Shown here one piece after another: positions 1 through 11,860 of a stretch of DNA of 64,000 bases. The DNA lies in assembly GCA_910589415.1 (NCBI GenBank), contig OU342636.1, forward strand, positions 44,779,735-44,843,734, written 5' to 3'. How positions within the stretch are numbered: the stretch's first letter is position 1; each line of letters starts with the position of its first letter. The stretch comes from Malachius bipustulatus (lineage: Eukaryota > Arthropoda > Insecta > Coleoptera > Melyridae). The position numbers and the translations under genes are program-made. A model generated the notes under the pieces. That model ran no database searches and had not been told where the DNA came from. It saw only the letters and a program-made list of their open reading frames with translations.

Positions 1-13
1 TTTTTTAGTTATA

Positions 14-162
14 TGCCCGTATTCACAAACGATAATTTCCTAAATAATTACGTAATTAATTAAATGAGTGAGATGGAGATATGCAGTTTTTTTGCAATAG
101 AATGAGATGGGGATAATTGATTACGTAATTATTTAGGAAATTATCGTTTGTGAATACGGGCA
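14..162. repeat. short fold-back MITE-like element
   Basis: The arms at 14-60 and 116-162 are near-perfect reverse complements, starting TGCCCGTATTCACAAACG. The spacer is about 55 bp and AT-rich. There is no coding capacity, and no clear target duplication could be fixed. It lies in what should be a downstream intron of the cytohesin gene, whose first two coding exons are to the right on the minus strand. Confidence 0.75.
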
Positions 163-183
163 ATAGTAAGGTATTGTGGGTAT

Positions 184-579
184 TTCGAAGTGCAAACCTC
201 CTATTGCAATTTTTTTTTTTTCTTGATCGACCAAGTGAGGTCCCAGCTCGGTTTCCCCACTCACGTTCCACAGATCCGAGGGGTGGGAGCGGGCAGAGGC
301 CATTGTAAAGTACGGGATATCGGTTTTTCGTGGATTGCTAGGACAGTTTTGACCCTTCCGAAAAAATTGTTCTTCTCAAAAGAGTTCTTCCTTTTTGAGA
401 AGAACAATTTTTTCGGTAGGGTCAAAACTGTCCTAGCAATCCACGAAAAACCGATATCCCGTACTTTACAATGGCCCCTGCCCCCTCGGATCGGGGGAAT
501 GTGAGTGGGAAAATTGAGCTTGGACCTCACTTAGTCAATCGAGAAAAAAAAAATTGATATTGGGAGTCTGCACTTCGAA
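184..579. repeat. long near-perfect fold-back element
   Basis: The 396-bp stretch is an inverted repeat almost from end to end. It starts TTCGAAGTGCA and ends TGCACTTCGAA, with its axis near 382. The inner 90 bases of each arm are almost identical, and the loop is only a few bases. Open frames on both strands (190-504 plus, 261-530 minus) encode the same peptide run because the DNA is palindromic, so they are not genes. A transcript would form a long hairpin. The element is presumably a non-autonomous DNA transposon; its superfamily was not identified. Confidence 0.85.
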
Positions 580-860
580 TTTAAATGGTCCCAATTGACA
601 AATTGTAGAGAATTAAACTATGAAGAAAAATAGAGGCTGAAACAACCCGATCGGTTCATTATTAAGAGAGAAACCCCCACTGAGAAACACTCAGTGTTGC
701 CAGTGTCACCAGTGACACTATGGTAAACTCTCTCGATGGAAAAATGTCTCACTGTCTTTTTATAAATAATTGCTTAAACACATTTTGTCATATGACTGTT
801 TATTCTGGTTTTCTGAAGCCAAGATTCAATAATTGGTAATATTAAAATCTTTTCACTCAC

Positions 861-3800
861 CTGTATCTGCAGTAGTACCTCCGTCTTTTGCCTCCTAATT
901 TCTATTAATATTTTTTGTTGCTCTGGTGTTAAATCTGCAAGACAATAAAATGTGTTTAGCTTTTTCATGACTCCTCTTAACCCTGAGTATCACTCACTAA
1001 TAGTAATGGTCACGAAATTTACCAGAAGTCTAGGGTGATTAGATTATTATTTAAACAATGAATGAATGATGTGTAATTAATTGTACTTATTTAAATATTA
1101 CCCACAGTTTTATCTCAGTTGTGACTTAAGTAATTGCCAAAATGATTTGTATTGCTATTGCAGTAGGTACATAGTAGGTATGTAGTAGTAAATTTATTTA
1201 GTGGACTATAAATAGATGAAAATTTACATAAGACCAGATAAATAGCATACACCATATAAACTTTGCATCTGTTGTGTATGTTTTTTCGATGTAAACCTGC
1301 AGATTTTTTCCCTGTTCAATTTTAAAGACAGGTTCTATCAAAACAAAAATACTGAATATTTATAAAGACTTAACAATAAACTTCCACTTTTTCTTGTTGG
1401 AGTCACTTTTTATTTATATCAGAGAGGAAACAATACGAACAAACCACATATACAGATTTCAATGTCAATTTCAGAAGAAGTTATGTATCTCTATTTCAGA
1501 AAAAGTAAAATCAAATTCATAATAGGTAAAATAAATTATCTTTTATAAATATGCAATTATTATACTATAAGTGCATAATAGTTTATTTTTATATATTTTT
1601 TTTTGGTGTGATGTATGTTTATTTACTGTGATGTATTAGCTGTTTTGTAGGGCACGCCACAAAGGGCTCCTGGTGCATGGGTGAAGACCTCTAGCGATGG
1701 AGCCCAAGATCGTGGGTCCAATCTTGGCTCAGCCCGCACTATTTTGCAGATTAATTTTCGAATGTTTATGAAAAATTTAATATGCGATCGATTGGGTGGT
1801 TAGGATCAGTGGACCAATACCCATTGGGGCACTCCATTTGCTGCTAGCAAGTTCCAATTTATTGCCTTCTGTTTCAACTTAGTGTACATGTCTTGTTAAT
1901 ATTTTAGTTCGCTATTATACCTTCATGACCCTTGTAATAATAAATTTCTACTCACTTTAATTTAATGTAATTAATATAAAGTTAAAACACTTAAATAATA
2001 ATATGAATTGATGCTACCATAAATTCAAAACATTTATCTGAAGGTAATATGCCTACGCTTATAAAAAATTAGTACTTTTTCCTAAATTGGAATTACTTAT
2101 TCTCAAATTGTGTTTACTTTTTCTGAATTTGACTTTACCTATTCTGAATCTGAGTTTACTTTTCTGAGATTGAAATTATTTCTTCTGAAATTGAAGTTAC
2201 TTTTTCTGAAATTGATGTTGAAAAGGTAAGAGATCAAGCCTGTAGCTTGACTTGGAAAAATAAATATTTTGAACGAATACATTGGACAAAATGTGCAAAT
2301 AATAATAATGAGAAATTTAGACTTTGTACAATGTATATGTCATATTTCCAAAAAAAAGTCACCTGACCTTGCTAGGATGCGTAGAACAATAAAATATAAG
2401 TGATGTTAGGTTGCTAAAAAAAATCCGTAAGGGCATCTGTATTCAAAATACAGGAAATTGTAAATATTCATACACATTTTTTACGATTATATCGAAACTA
2501 CTGGCAACATTGCAATTAAATTTTGTGTAAATATATGCTGTGGAAGCTGACACATCCCATGAATTTGTTTTTTATTATCCGACTCTGACAGATGGCGCTA
2601 GTTAAATTGTTTTTACAGTAGTCGTTTTAAACTTTTTTGAAGTTGGATTTTCTAATCCAAATTTCAAGTGAGCTTAAACATCATTTAATTTCACACCAAT
2701 AACAACTGATGCTGATATAAAGTAAGTATTAAATTACCTACTTAATTGGCAATGGAAAACTGACATTTATTGACAGCTTGTGTCAATAACATTTAGATTG
2801 TAAAAAAATGCCTATAATTTTTTTTACAACACCCTTTATCTTGAATATGGTTGCCCTTATAAATTTTTTTTACTAACCTAATCCCACATTGAAGTCCTAA
2901 TTATTGTTTTCAATAGAGGCCGCCCTCACAGCCTACAAATTTTTGGGTTCCATGATTTTCCATGATGAACGCCATGAAAAATCAATATGGCCGCTATAAG
3001 AGAAACAAAAGTGGGCTATGAAAATTCTGGGATCTAGTCGACTTTGAAAATTTTTGTAATGACAGCAGATGGGTAGTTTTTGACGACGCATGTAAACCTA
3101 CGAGAAATCATCAATTAATTTTCAACAATAAAAAAATATGGCTATTATTTCAATTTTTTCAGCATATGTATTTCAGTAATGGTGAATTTTTCAAAAATTT
3201 AGTTTCCGATTCTTAATAAGCATCAAATTGTTGTCTTTTTAAGCGACTCTGTGTCTGACAAAATAAGAAAGTTGCCCATATCGGGAGATAGATTTTGGGA
3301 ACCCTGTATAAAGACTCGTTCGAACAGTACATTCGACCGGTAAGTACATATATTAATGATGGTATTTTGTGCAATAGTTTTTGTTCATTATTGGTAATTA
3401 AAGTTTTGTTGTTTTTTATTGCTGTACTAATTCTTAATTCTAATGGAATTGAAGAGTTTATCGTTATATTTAAAATCCAACCATGATTCACCTTTCTACG
3501 CTTGGCTTGACGGCGCTCCTGCAGCTGTCTCAAATCAACACAATCATTTAGGTATAGAAGTGTCTGGTATTGTTAGTTGAACGCAAGGAGAGTTAACTAA
3601 GAGACGGGTTATTGTAAATGAATAAATTGGCAACACTACAGTGCACTCTTCAAACCGGCAGGAACTAACTACCATCCTGACATCGTGCTAGCCCTAAAGC
3701 AATCAAAAATTGAACCTCAATAATTGTAAGCGAACCAAAAATAATTTAACTCCGGTTTTTCCTATCAAACCTAGCAGAAGCAAAAGGGTTGTAGAGATGA

Positions 3801-4430
3801 CAGTGGAAAAGTGAACTATCATGAGAAGAGCAGCAGTTCCGGTACCAACGATTTGTGTGCCAGCCAAGATTACTTCTTGTCAGGCTGGACGTGGGCGCTA
3901 TTTTTTATCGCAAATACTTTACTACAGGTTAACCCCTCTTTAGTTCATTCTTCTAGGTGGAACTAATTTGGTTTTATTCTGGCAGCTGACAAAACTGGAC
4001 ATAACCTACATTCAAGTTGATGGGACTAATTTGACATTTCTACTACATCTATTATACTTGAACACAGTATGATGTAAAGTTTATTATAAAAATAAAATTG
4101 ATCGGACCAGAAGAAATATGACCTTGCCTTTTTGATGTTAAAAGCTCACCCAGGAAAGATATGCATTTCGATACATTTTACTTTACACAGACAGGATCAT
4201 TGATTTTGTGCGTAAAAGGAAAACATTAAAAGACGGGTCAATGTTGGATTAGATTAGAACAGTTTCAGTATTTCCACTGGGAAAAATCTATTGACATTAC
4301 TTACCTACACGACCTTACACTGACATTACTGTAGTCTGTCTGACTACTTATAATAAAATAATATAAGGATGATTAACAGATACGTACCAGCTATAGAGAA
4401 TGTATCTATGTTCCTAGAGCTTGTTCCCAT
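861..4430 (-). CDS. step: cytohesin (Sec7 ARF-GEF), 5' coding exons 1-2, partial
   Basis: Two exons on the minus strand join in frame. Exon 1 (4430-4388) has ATG in a good context (AAAATGG), codes MGTSSRNIDTFSIA and ends with G before donor GTACGT. Exon 2 (934-861) follows acceptor TTGTCTTGCAG, completes the Asp codon and codes LTPEQQKILIEIRRQKTEV then LLQIQ before donor GTGAGT. Together they give the opening of the cytohesin coiled coil, which in the family reads roughly DLTxEERQELxxIRRRKxELL. Cytohesins activate ARF GTPases at membranes through a Sec7 domain and a PH domain; Drosophila steppke acts in insulin signalling. The Sec7 and PH exons lie beyond the left edge, so the gene is incomplete only because the window ends. 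The recognition rests on about 40 residues with exact splice phasing. Confidence 0.78.
1645..1945 (+). repeat. candidate tRNA-derived SINE, diverged
   Basis: TGGTGCATGGG at 1671-1681 fits a pol III box A. GGGTCCAATCT at 1714-1724 fits a degraded box B at normal spacing. The 3' end is rich in AAT. No target duplication is evident, so this call is tentative. Confidence 0.4.
2985..3145 (+). repeat. diverged copy of the 5232/40180 repeat family
   Basis: It shares the order ATATGG-GC-GCTATAAGA, CTATGAAAA-TCTGGG, ACTTGAAAATTTTT, GCATG-AA-CCTAC and a final ACAATAAAAAA with 40180-40365. It is in the same orientation as that copy and is clearly older. Confidence 0.55.
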
Positions 4431-6221
4431 TTTAAAAGACTTCTTCTCTTTCAACATAGTTGCAGGCAATTGTAATAACAGTAGGGAGAATCGATTCCAG
4501 GTTTGGACATTGTTACTGTGTTATTATTTACGCGAAATATACAAGCAAATCGTTCCAAAAACAGAACCACTTAATCAAATGTTTGCTATAACTATAGTAA
4601 CTCAATGAAAAAATAATTTGAACTAGTTTCGCTGTCAGCAAATTTGTAATTACCTACTCATAAAAAATTCAATTTAAACGCACTTTCTCATTATAGAAAC
4701 GAAGTTTAAAAAGATTATATTACAATAACTTATCTATTTTTCTATACGGTTTTAAACTTTAAATAATAATTATTATTAGTTACATTACATTAGAATTAAT
4801 AAGAATCACAACACTTCTTTCGATATCAGTTTTGCAATTTTTGTTGAGTGATGCGTAATAAACTATTTACATCCTATTTTGATAAAAATTTACATTAATA
4901 TATGTACAAGATATAAAAAACTAGTTTCAGGAACCATTTCGCCTGACTCATGTAATTGTTCATTGGAGTTTCAATTTATTTATTGTAAGATTACTTTCGT
5001 TAACAATAACATCACCATTTTTTTATAATCACTCATCAGAAATTAAATGACATGACATGTCAAGCGGCATCGACATATATCAGAAAATATCAGCCACACG
5101 TACATGTCACAAGAATGAATGATTGACTGATTGACAATGACAAAGAACTAATACAGGTGATTGATGATTGAAACTATCATCATGGGTACGTTCACGGTAA
5201 ACCGATACGCGATGACGCGCAGGCTGCGTTTCGGTCTTGTGACGTCACGTGATTCTAAGACTACACCATGAGATTCCTCATAATCTTTTTTATTGTCAGG
5301 AATAAATAAATAATTCTTTTAGGCTTGCATAAGTCGGCAACAGCTATCCATTTAACGTTTTAAAAATTTTCAAGGCAAACTAAATCCCAGAGTTTTCATC
5401 GTCAACTTTTGTTTTTCTTATAATAAAGTTATTTTTAAAATATTTTATTAAGATGAGCTCAGACATGACTGCAATAGCCATCTCTCTCTTCCAAGGCACT
5501 AGTTGATGAAAAATTTTGTGGATCACACGATACAAATATAGCAGGTAAATAAATGAGAAATATTTTTCGTCAATTCGTCAGTTATTCGGTATTGTACAGA
5601 AACCAGTCAAGATTCTGGATTTGAGAATGTTTTACGCCAGATACTTTTCAGTTTTGGCTTCTGGCCCAAAATTGTCAACCGCCATTGCATCCTTAGAATC
5701 AGAATCATCTTCAGCGCTCTGATTTTAATGAGATTTTCACCTAATTTTCACTAATATTTTCACATAAGTTTTTCACAATGATTATAGTTTTTGTCTATAA
5801 ATTTTGTCCTTCTATTGCATTCCATAGCCAATTGACTTAAATTGAGACGTATTGTCAGAAAAACGTTTAAATTGTCGGCAATTCTAAAGAGATGAACGAG
5901 ACTGATGAGACGGAAGTACAACTCGCGTCTTGCGCATAAGCTCACAAGTAGAAGGCACAAACGCGAGCTGGCTATATGCACAAAGTTGTTGAGTTTTGAG
6001 TTCAATCTCACGAAAGAAGAAGACCTAAAAGTTAACCTAAGTTTTGTACACAATTTTCAACATTTCAACTGAGAAAAAATGTAAAATAAAATGTACTTGG
6101 ATTGTGGTAATTGATATTATTAAATGAATTGGAATGGGAAACTAAAAGAAATCAAAAAAGTGATTGATACCAGAATTATTCAATCCACATATTTCATTTT
6201 ATTATAATATTACCCTTTAAA
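4431..6221. other. intergenic region between cytohesin and mRpS31
   Basis: These are divergent 5' regions, so both promoters should lie here. The region carries the repeat copy at 5232-5425, a palindromic TGACGTCA at 5240-5247, and a minus-strand fragment at about 5450-5525 of the dispersed family also seen at 30976-31515. The remainder is AT-rich. The open frame at 5760-6053 (minus) has no recognisable features. Confidence 0.5.
5232..5425 (-). repeat. dispersed repeat, copy in reverse orientation
   Basis: This is the reverse complement of 40180-40365 with few differences. Shared runs include GACGTCACGTG, ACACCATGAGATTCC, TTTTTTATTGTCAGGAA and AACAGCTATCCATTTAACG. A third, older copy is at 2985-3145. 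This copy lies about 0.8 kb upstream of mRpS31. It is non-coding and unclassified. Confidence 0.8.
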
Positions 6222-7322
6222 ATGCTAAGAATAACTCGTTCCCAAATTGGTACTATTTATCAAAAATCTGCCAGTGCACCTATAGTTTTAGCTAGGCTGT
6301 TCTGTAATAAAAACGATGAACCCACAGTGAAAGAAGAAACAGGACAAACTAACAACAAATTATCTTCGAAAGAAGGCAAAAACGAAGCTCTCGATAAGCT
6401 TAACGTGCTGTTAAAGCAGATGCTAGATGACGATGTTGCTAGAGGTGAGAAGCTCGAACTATCTCGACCGAAACCCAAAAATAAGAACCTTAAATCCACT
6501 GAAGACGATGGCGAGACCGTGGATAGAAAAACCGTTGGAAAACCTCTGGTAAAAGCAGCAAGAGATCTAGCTGAATCCATTGGAGGTGACACCAAACAGA
6601 CCGAATCCGAGCTACTCCTCAAACTGTTGACTCCGGCTGGCACAACAAATTTAATCGACGTTGTTAAAGGAATGAAAATCGACCGCGATGTTAAAAGCAC
6701 CCAACAATCCTCTAGAGCAGAGCAGGTACGTAACCTCCTCGATAAAGTAAAAACCACCGATGCCCGTGCGGAAACGCTCCCTAAACGGGAAAGGAAATTC
6801 AGAAGATCCATTGACCATCGACAACAGATACCTCTGGCGAATAGAGAGAAAATTGATCTGTTTGGCAGCGAACCTTACGGTCTATTCAATCAAAACGATC
6901 TTAATCTTACAGAAGGGGCCGTCACTAAAACCTGGAATACGTTATACGAAAGAGAATTGAAACTGGCTGTGACCCACCCACCTTCGAACCACTTCCAGGA
7001 AATGATCCAGTGGACGGAGCAGGGAAAGATATGGAAGTTCCCGATTGACAACGAGCAGGGCATGGAGAAAGAGCAGAGCGTCGATTTTACCGATCACGTC
7101 TTCTTGGATAAACACCTAGAGCCGTGGTGTCCCCCGAAGGGGCCGCTTAGACACTTCATGGAGCTTGTGTGTGTTGGACTTTCTAAAAACCCATATTTGA
7201 CTGTAGCGGCCAAGATTGAGCATATTGAATGGTATAGGGATTATTTTGAAAGTAAGAAGAAGCTGCTACAGGAAGTTGGGGCACTTGGGGAAGATAAGCA
7301 GAATAAGCAAATCGAGCCATGA
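6222..7322 (+). CDS. mRpS31: mitochondrial ribosomal protein mS31
   Basis: This is an intronless 366-codon gene. mS31 is a metazoan-specific component of the mitochondrial small ribosomal subunit. The conserved part is the C-terminal half, about residues 205-350: DLFGSEPYGLFNQNDL, then WNTLYERELKLAVTHPPSN, IWKFPIDNEQG, VFLDKHLEPWCP and GPLRHFMELVCVGLSKNPYL. The first 30 residues are basic, Ser/Thr-rich and lack acidic residues, as expected of a mitochondrial presequence. Residues 35-200 are low-complexity and charged, which is normal for this family. The start is the first ATG after an AT-rich leader with no upstream extension of the frame. The nearest gene is the divergently transcribed cytohesin, with no shared function implied. 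The length is close to that of vertebrate mS31. Confidence 0.92.
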   Translation: MLRITRSQIGTIYQKSASAPIVLARLFCNKNDEPTVKEETGQTNNKLSSKEGKNEALDKLNVLLKQMLDDDVARGEKLELSRPKPKNKNLKSTEDDGETVDRKTVGKPLVKAARDLAESIGGDTKQTESELLLKLLTPAGTTNLIDVVKGMKIDRDVKSTQQSSRAEQVRNLLDKVKTTDARAETLPKRERKFRRSIDHRQQIPLANREKIDLFGSEPYGLFNQNDLNLTEGAVTKTWNTLYERELKLAVTHPPSNHFQEMIQWTEQGKIWKFPIDNEQGMEKEQSVDFTDHVFLDKHLEPWCPPKGPLRHFMELVCVGLSKNPYLTVAAKIEHIEWYRDYFESKKKLLQEVGALGEDKQNKQIEP

Positions 7323-7509
7323 TTGGCTTTTGTTCCATTTGTTGTTGAATGTCATCTCATTGTTACATAATTATTATTTATTGGGTTGCCAGAATAGGTT
7401 TATGTGTACTTGCTGAATTAAATTAGTCACTGATTTAAAAAATCGTTATTGGAAAAGAGACAATAGGTTTGACCATGCTCAAGTATATATTCTGTTAGAT
7501 GACTATTGA

Positions 7510-7515
7510 AATAAA
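7510..7515 (+). terminator. probable poly(A) signal of mRpS31
   Basis: This is an AATAAA hexamer about 190 bases past the stop codon, in an AT-rich 3' UTR. Confidence 0.55.
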
Positions 7516-7996
7516 CAAATAAGTTCATAATGGCACAATTTCACCTTGGCCTACCAAAAGTTGGTAAAAATGACAACAGGTGATCTGTCAATCTTTCCTT
7601 GGTCTACGTCAATTTACAAACATCAAACAGGATTATACTGACACACCTTAATAAGAATGTTGTAACCTTTTTAAATTGTATATTTTTTGTGAAAATCGCA
7701 AATCCAAACAATATACAGGTGCTGGTAAAAAATGACCTTTTTTATTTAAACCCAGTGTAAGTAGTAGACAATAAAAAAATAAAACTTATTTTTTTTCTGA
7801 AATCATTGGTTTAGCCATAAGAAATTTAGCAGCCCCGGATTCTAATAAAATTATTAGTTCTGCTGGTCACTTATTAATTATCCTGTATTAACCTTATCAT
7901 AATAAACTATGTTGATTTCTCTATCAATGTCGAGTAGTAATGTCAAAAGATATGAAAAATCACTTGTTTGGTGTTGACTGTTGAATAATTTATTGC

Positions 7997-8854
7997 TCTA
8001 ATGGACCCCTCAGAATCCTTATGGAGATTGGCTCCCGGTTAAATTTTCTGTAACTTTGGGAATCGGTAGTACTCGATGAGTAGATCAGAACCATTCACGT
8101 CATGGGAATAAGCTCAGAAAAGCTCGTTTTCTCGAGATATTCCGACCTCTGAAGATTGAATTTTTTTGCAAGTGCTGTATCTGTGACCGTCATGGATATA
8201 ATTCCACTAAATACCTACATGACTTTTTTTATAACAATGATAAATGACCTGATCTATCAGTTCATATCAGTTTCTAGTCGTCTACCTGTGAAAACAATAA
8301 ATCTTTCCAGTTTTATGATCACCCAGTATGCCTATAAAAATGTATAATGCGGAAGAGTTTGTGGATTTGGTGACCGAGTTGCCTTCAAGACCGTCACGAC
8401 CAGGGACATATCAACAGTGTTTTTCCAATAATAAAATGACATTTGCAGTGAATTTTGTTATTAAAAATAAGATTCTATCTAATTTATAAAGTCAAAACTT
8501 GACAAGCATGACATTTCTTTATTCGCAACTTTTGGATTGAGAATGCACATAATATGCCCAATTGCAAAACATAAAGGCACAAGATGTGCATTCCAAAATA
8601 TTTTTGTCATGGGAGATGTACGAATGAAACATTGTCAATGCAAGTGTCATATTATTTAAATATTTAAATGTAATGTCAGAAAAATGCAATCTTTAGAGGT
8701 GAATATCTCGAGAAAACGAGTTTCCCTGGGATTATGCCCATGGAGACTCGTGGTCTACTTACATACTCATCGAGTACTACTGATTCCCTAAATTACATCA
8801 AATTTAACCAGAACCCAATTTCAATAAGGATTCTGCGGAGTCCCTTTTAGGTGA
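7997..8854. repeat. fold-back element of about 860 bp
   Basis: The left arm (7997-8170) and right arm (8683-8854) are diverged reverse complements. Shared runs are AGTACTCGATGAGTA, CTCGTTTTCTCGAGATATTC and CAGAATCCTTAT. The 500-bp centre is AT-rich and non-coding. This is consistent with an old non-autonomous DNA transposon. Confidence 0.7.
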
Positions 8855-11299
8855 GCGTCCAATCTTTAGAGTGCTCAGCATGACTAATTACAAAACTTAG
8901 ACTCTTCATTCAATTCTAATATTTTTTTTTAGTTTTCCTTGCAATTTGTCCAATATGACCTCATTTCTTACATAGCTGTTTTGGAACCAACTAAAAACTG
9001 AAATCTCTTATTTGTAAAGAAAATGGTGTCTCTTTTAGTACATGGCCTGCTTTGATTAACTTGGTATAGCTGGTATATGTTTCTGAAGTAAAGAAAACAT
9101 ATCGTCACCTTAAAACAGAACTAGCCTAAGTCATCCATTTTTGCCAAAAATAATTTTTATACAAAACAATAAAGTAAGGTGTCGCCGATCGAATGCAGAA
9201 CTAATCTAAGTCCTAATAATTCTATTTATCCCGTATAGCGAGTTTTTCATCGTAAATGGCTGTTTTTCTTGGAAATGGCTCCCAGTAGCAATTATTATGA
9301 CAAAGAATACCTATTTCGTGTAGAAAACATGGTTGATTCTAAAGGGCTTCTTAAAATAGCATTTATTCCAATGGCGTAGAAGTTAGGGGGTTGAAACCTC
9401 CAAAAGTACCCAAATCTAGGCCACTGCATTTTTTTAAAACCTATATTTTATAGTGAAAACAAGGATTAATGAGCACAAAGTATGTATATCATAATATCTC
9501 ACACGGTTCTAGAGATATTGGAAAAAACTGACAGAAAAATCAAATTTGGCCACCTGTATCTTGAAAATGGGATGTCTGAGCATACACTATACATACAACA
9601 TAATATGTTTATAGTAAAAAAGTCTTATTTTCTTATGTAGAATCACCTCCTTTTTTATTATTGTATGATTGAGATTTCCATCAATATAAGAACGACAATG
9701 ATGACATCAGAGGATCCATTGATGATTTTCGGAACATGCCCATTGGCAAAGAGTAATTTTGTAATTTGCATTATTTTTTTTAAGTGTTTATTCTACTGTA
9801 ATAGGTTTATATGGGAGAATTTCAAGTTGATCAAAAAAATCAATCAAAATTCGTCCAGCAGCTATATGCAATAGTTACAGTCATTCTTTTCTAGCACATA
9901 CGCGAAATCACAAAAAATTTTCTTCGCTAGCTTTTACATTTATCTGTAATGTTATTAAGTGCAATAAATATTGTTATTTTTATTGTTGTTACATGGGTAG
10001 AATGCTTCCGCCAAAGCATTAAGCACATTTTTCGCATCCTGTAAAAGTTTAATTATTAATATGAACACTATTGATTGTGCTAGTGCTATTGACAACTTTA
10101 TCATTCAGCTGGAAAATATTATACCTTTTCGTCATTTCGTCTACTTTTGAGCTCGTAATTTTTTAGGGTTTTACATTTTAAAATTATTCTCGATGTTTAA
10201 CAGCATTTTATAAGATTAAAATAAGTAAACTGAACAGGTTTTAATACAAGTATATTTGTCTAAATTAATACATAACTAAAATAATTTTTTAATAGGTACA
10301 TTATAATCAATATGTAATCACATTTAATAAATTCAGTCCTTGGGTTAATTGTGTAAGTAGGTTTCTCAATTCCTAGTTTAAAATAAATTTATCAGACTGG
10401 CAATACTGTCTTGACACAACTTTGGCATAAATTATTATAATATGAGTGTCAAAAATAATCTACTTTGACATCAAGATGTAGAGTTCAGCGAGTGAATTTA
10501 AGTCACCATGATAAAAAACGTAGTCTTGGACTTAAGTGAAGAAAACTGGCTGCAACAACACAATAACAGATCTAGCACCAACACCAACACCAACACGACC
10601 TAACCTACATTAACAACAGTAACAGAGGTCTGGAGGCGTATTATAATTAACGATCTCTTGTTTCACTCTGTTTTCAATAAAATAATGGTGTAGAGCGAAT
10701 CGATCAAATTTAAGTAATAACCGAACATAACATTAAAGTATTTAAAGCAAACAAAGAATAGTAGTTAACATCAAAATAATCAATTTAGTAAGTCAAGATC
10801 AGTATTACCACTACAATCGCAGTTATTTTAACAGCTATAAATAAATAACAAACAATTGCAGAATATTATTTTAAAAACTTAATAAAGTAACCGAATTGAT
10901 CAAATTTTAACATACCTAATAACTCAAGAACTGTCTTAAGAGGGATATCACAAAATTCAAAGAATGTTTGATAGGTGTTAGGAACAAGGGGCACAAACAG
11001 GGAAGATTCAGCCAGCCTGGTTTGTTCCCAAGCTAAAAAAGCTAATTTCTATATTTTGATAGTGGTTTTGTCTAAATTTGTATGCCCGTGGTATAAATTA
11101 TGCATTTATTTTCAAATTTAAATATTCGATTGACCCTTTAACATTCACCATTGCTATATCCAGAACGGTCATGGAGCTAATTCAGCTACTAATATCCACG
11201 CCCGTTTTATTTTCTTAAAACTTCAAGGGAGAAAGCCCTCTAGCAATGACCTGACTTATACAAGTTCTGATAATTACAAAAAACCCTGCAGCTATATGA

Positions 11300-11860
11300 G
11301 TACGTTAAACAGAAGAGTCAGTGCAGTCGTGATTCCGGACCTTGCTGGATATGGAGAGAATGAACTTGCCGACTCTCTGGCCAGGAAAGGTAATCTGAAT
11401 TTATCGGACCAGAACCAGCATTTGGAATATTGCTAAAACAACAATACGAAATTGAGCTGAGAAGGAAGTCGTCCTCCAGTACTGGCAAAACTTACCAAGA
11501 TTGGACCATTCGAAGGCCTTTATAAAGGGTAATTCGAAAAAAAAGACCAAAGAACTATTGGAGCTTAACAGGAAAGAACTGAAAGCCCTAATAAGCCTAT
11601 ACCTATTATACTGGGCACTGGAAGCTGAATCATCATCTGCACACGATGGGTGTAGCAATCAGCGCTCAATGCCGCCTGTGTTTGGAGGATGACGCAACTG
11701 TAAAACACATCCCATGTGAGTGTTCCATTTTGGGAAGGACCAGATTACAAACCTTTGGGAGAGACTTTCTCACACCGGAAGACCTGGACAAATTAACAAT
11801 AGTCAAGATGGTCAGCTTCCTTACAGAGGGTGACCTGATGGGGTTAATGTAGCACCAGCA
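11300..11860 (+). mobile_element. decayed 3' end of a non-LTR retrotransposon (RNase H and C-terminal Cys/His region)
   Basis: Around 11305-11400 one frame reads VIPDLAGYGENELADSLARKG, the G-x-NE-AD-LA-KG signature of the retrotransposon RNase H C-terminus. Stops and frame changes follow. At 11646-11852 another frame carries CRLCLEDDATVKHIPCEC, the Cys-Cys-His-Cys cluster seen after RNase H in R1- or Loa-like insect elements. No reverse transcriptase region remains upstream. The copy is 5'-truncated, interrupted and inactive. Confidence 0.7.

Larger units (their letters stand above)
935..4387 (-). other. first coding intron of cytohesin
   Basis: This AT-rich intron of 3453 bp runs from donor GTACGT at 4387 to acceptor TTGCAG at 935. 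It contains a SINE-like stretch (1645-1945), a diverged copy of the 5232-5425 repeat family (about 2985-3145) and no supported coding exon. The open frames at 3213-3533 and 4369-4608 resemble no family I know; the second is antisense to cytohesin exon 1. Confidence 0.6.

Noticed and set aside
190..530. Overlapping open frames on both strands encoding the same peptide core
   Set aside because: The DNA is a palindrome, so both strands translate alike. No start context, domain or homology.
3213..3533. 106-codon minus-strand frame
   Set aside because: AT-rich random composition inside the cytohesin intron, no motif, no splice partners seen.
4369..4608. 79-codon plus-strand frame
   Set aside because: It is the antisense of cytohesin exon 1, which has exact splice phasing and family similarity.
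6260..6811. 183-codon minus-strand frame
   Set aside because: Shadow of mRpS31 on the opposite strand; Ser/Leu-rich composition typical of antisense frames.
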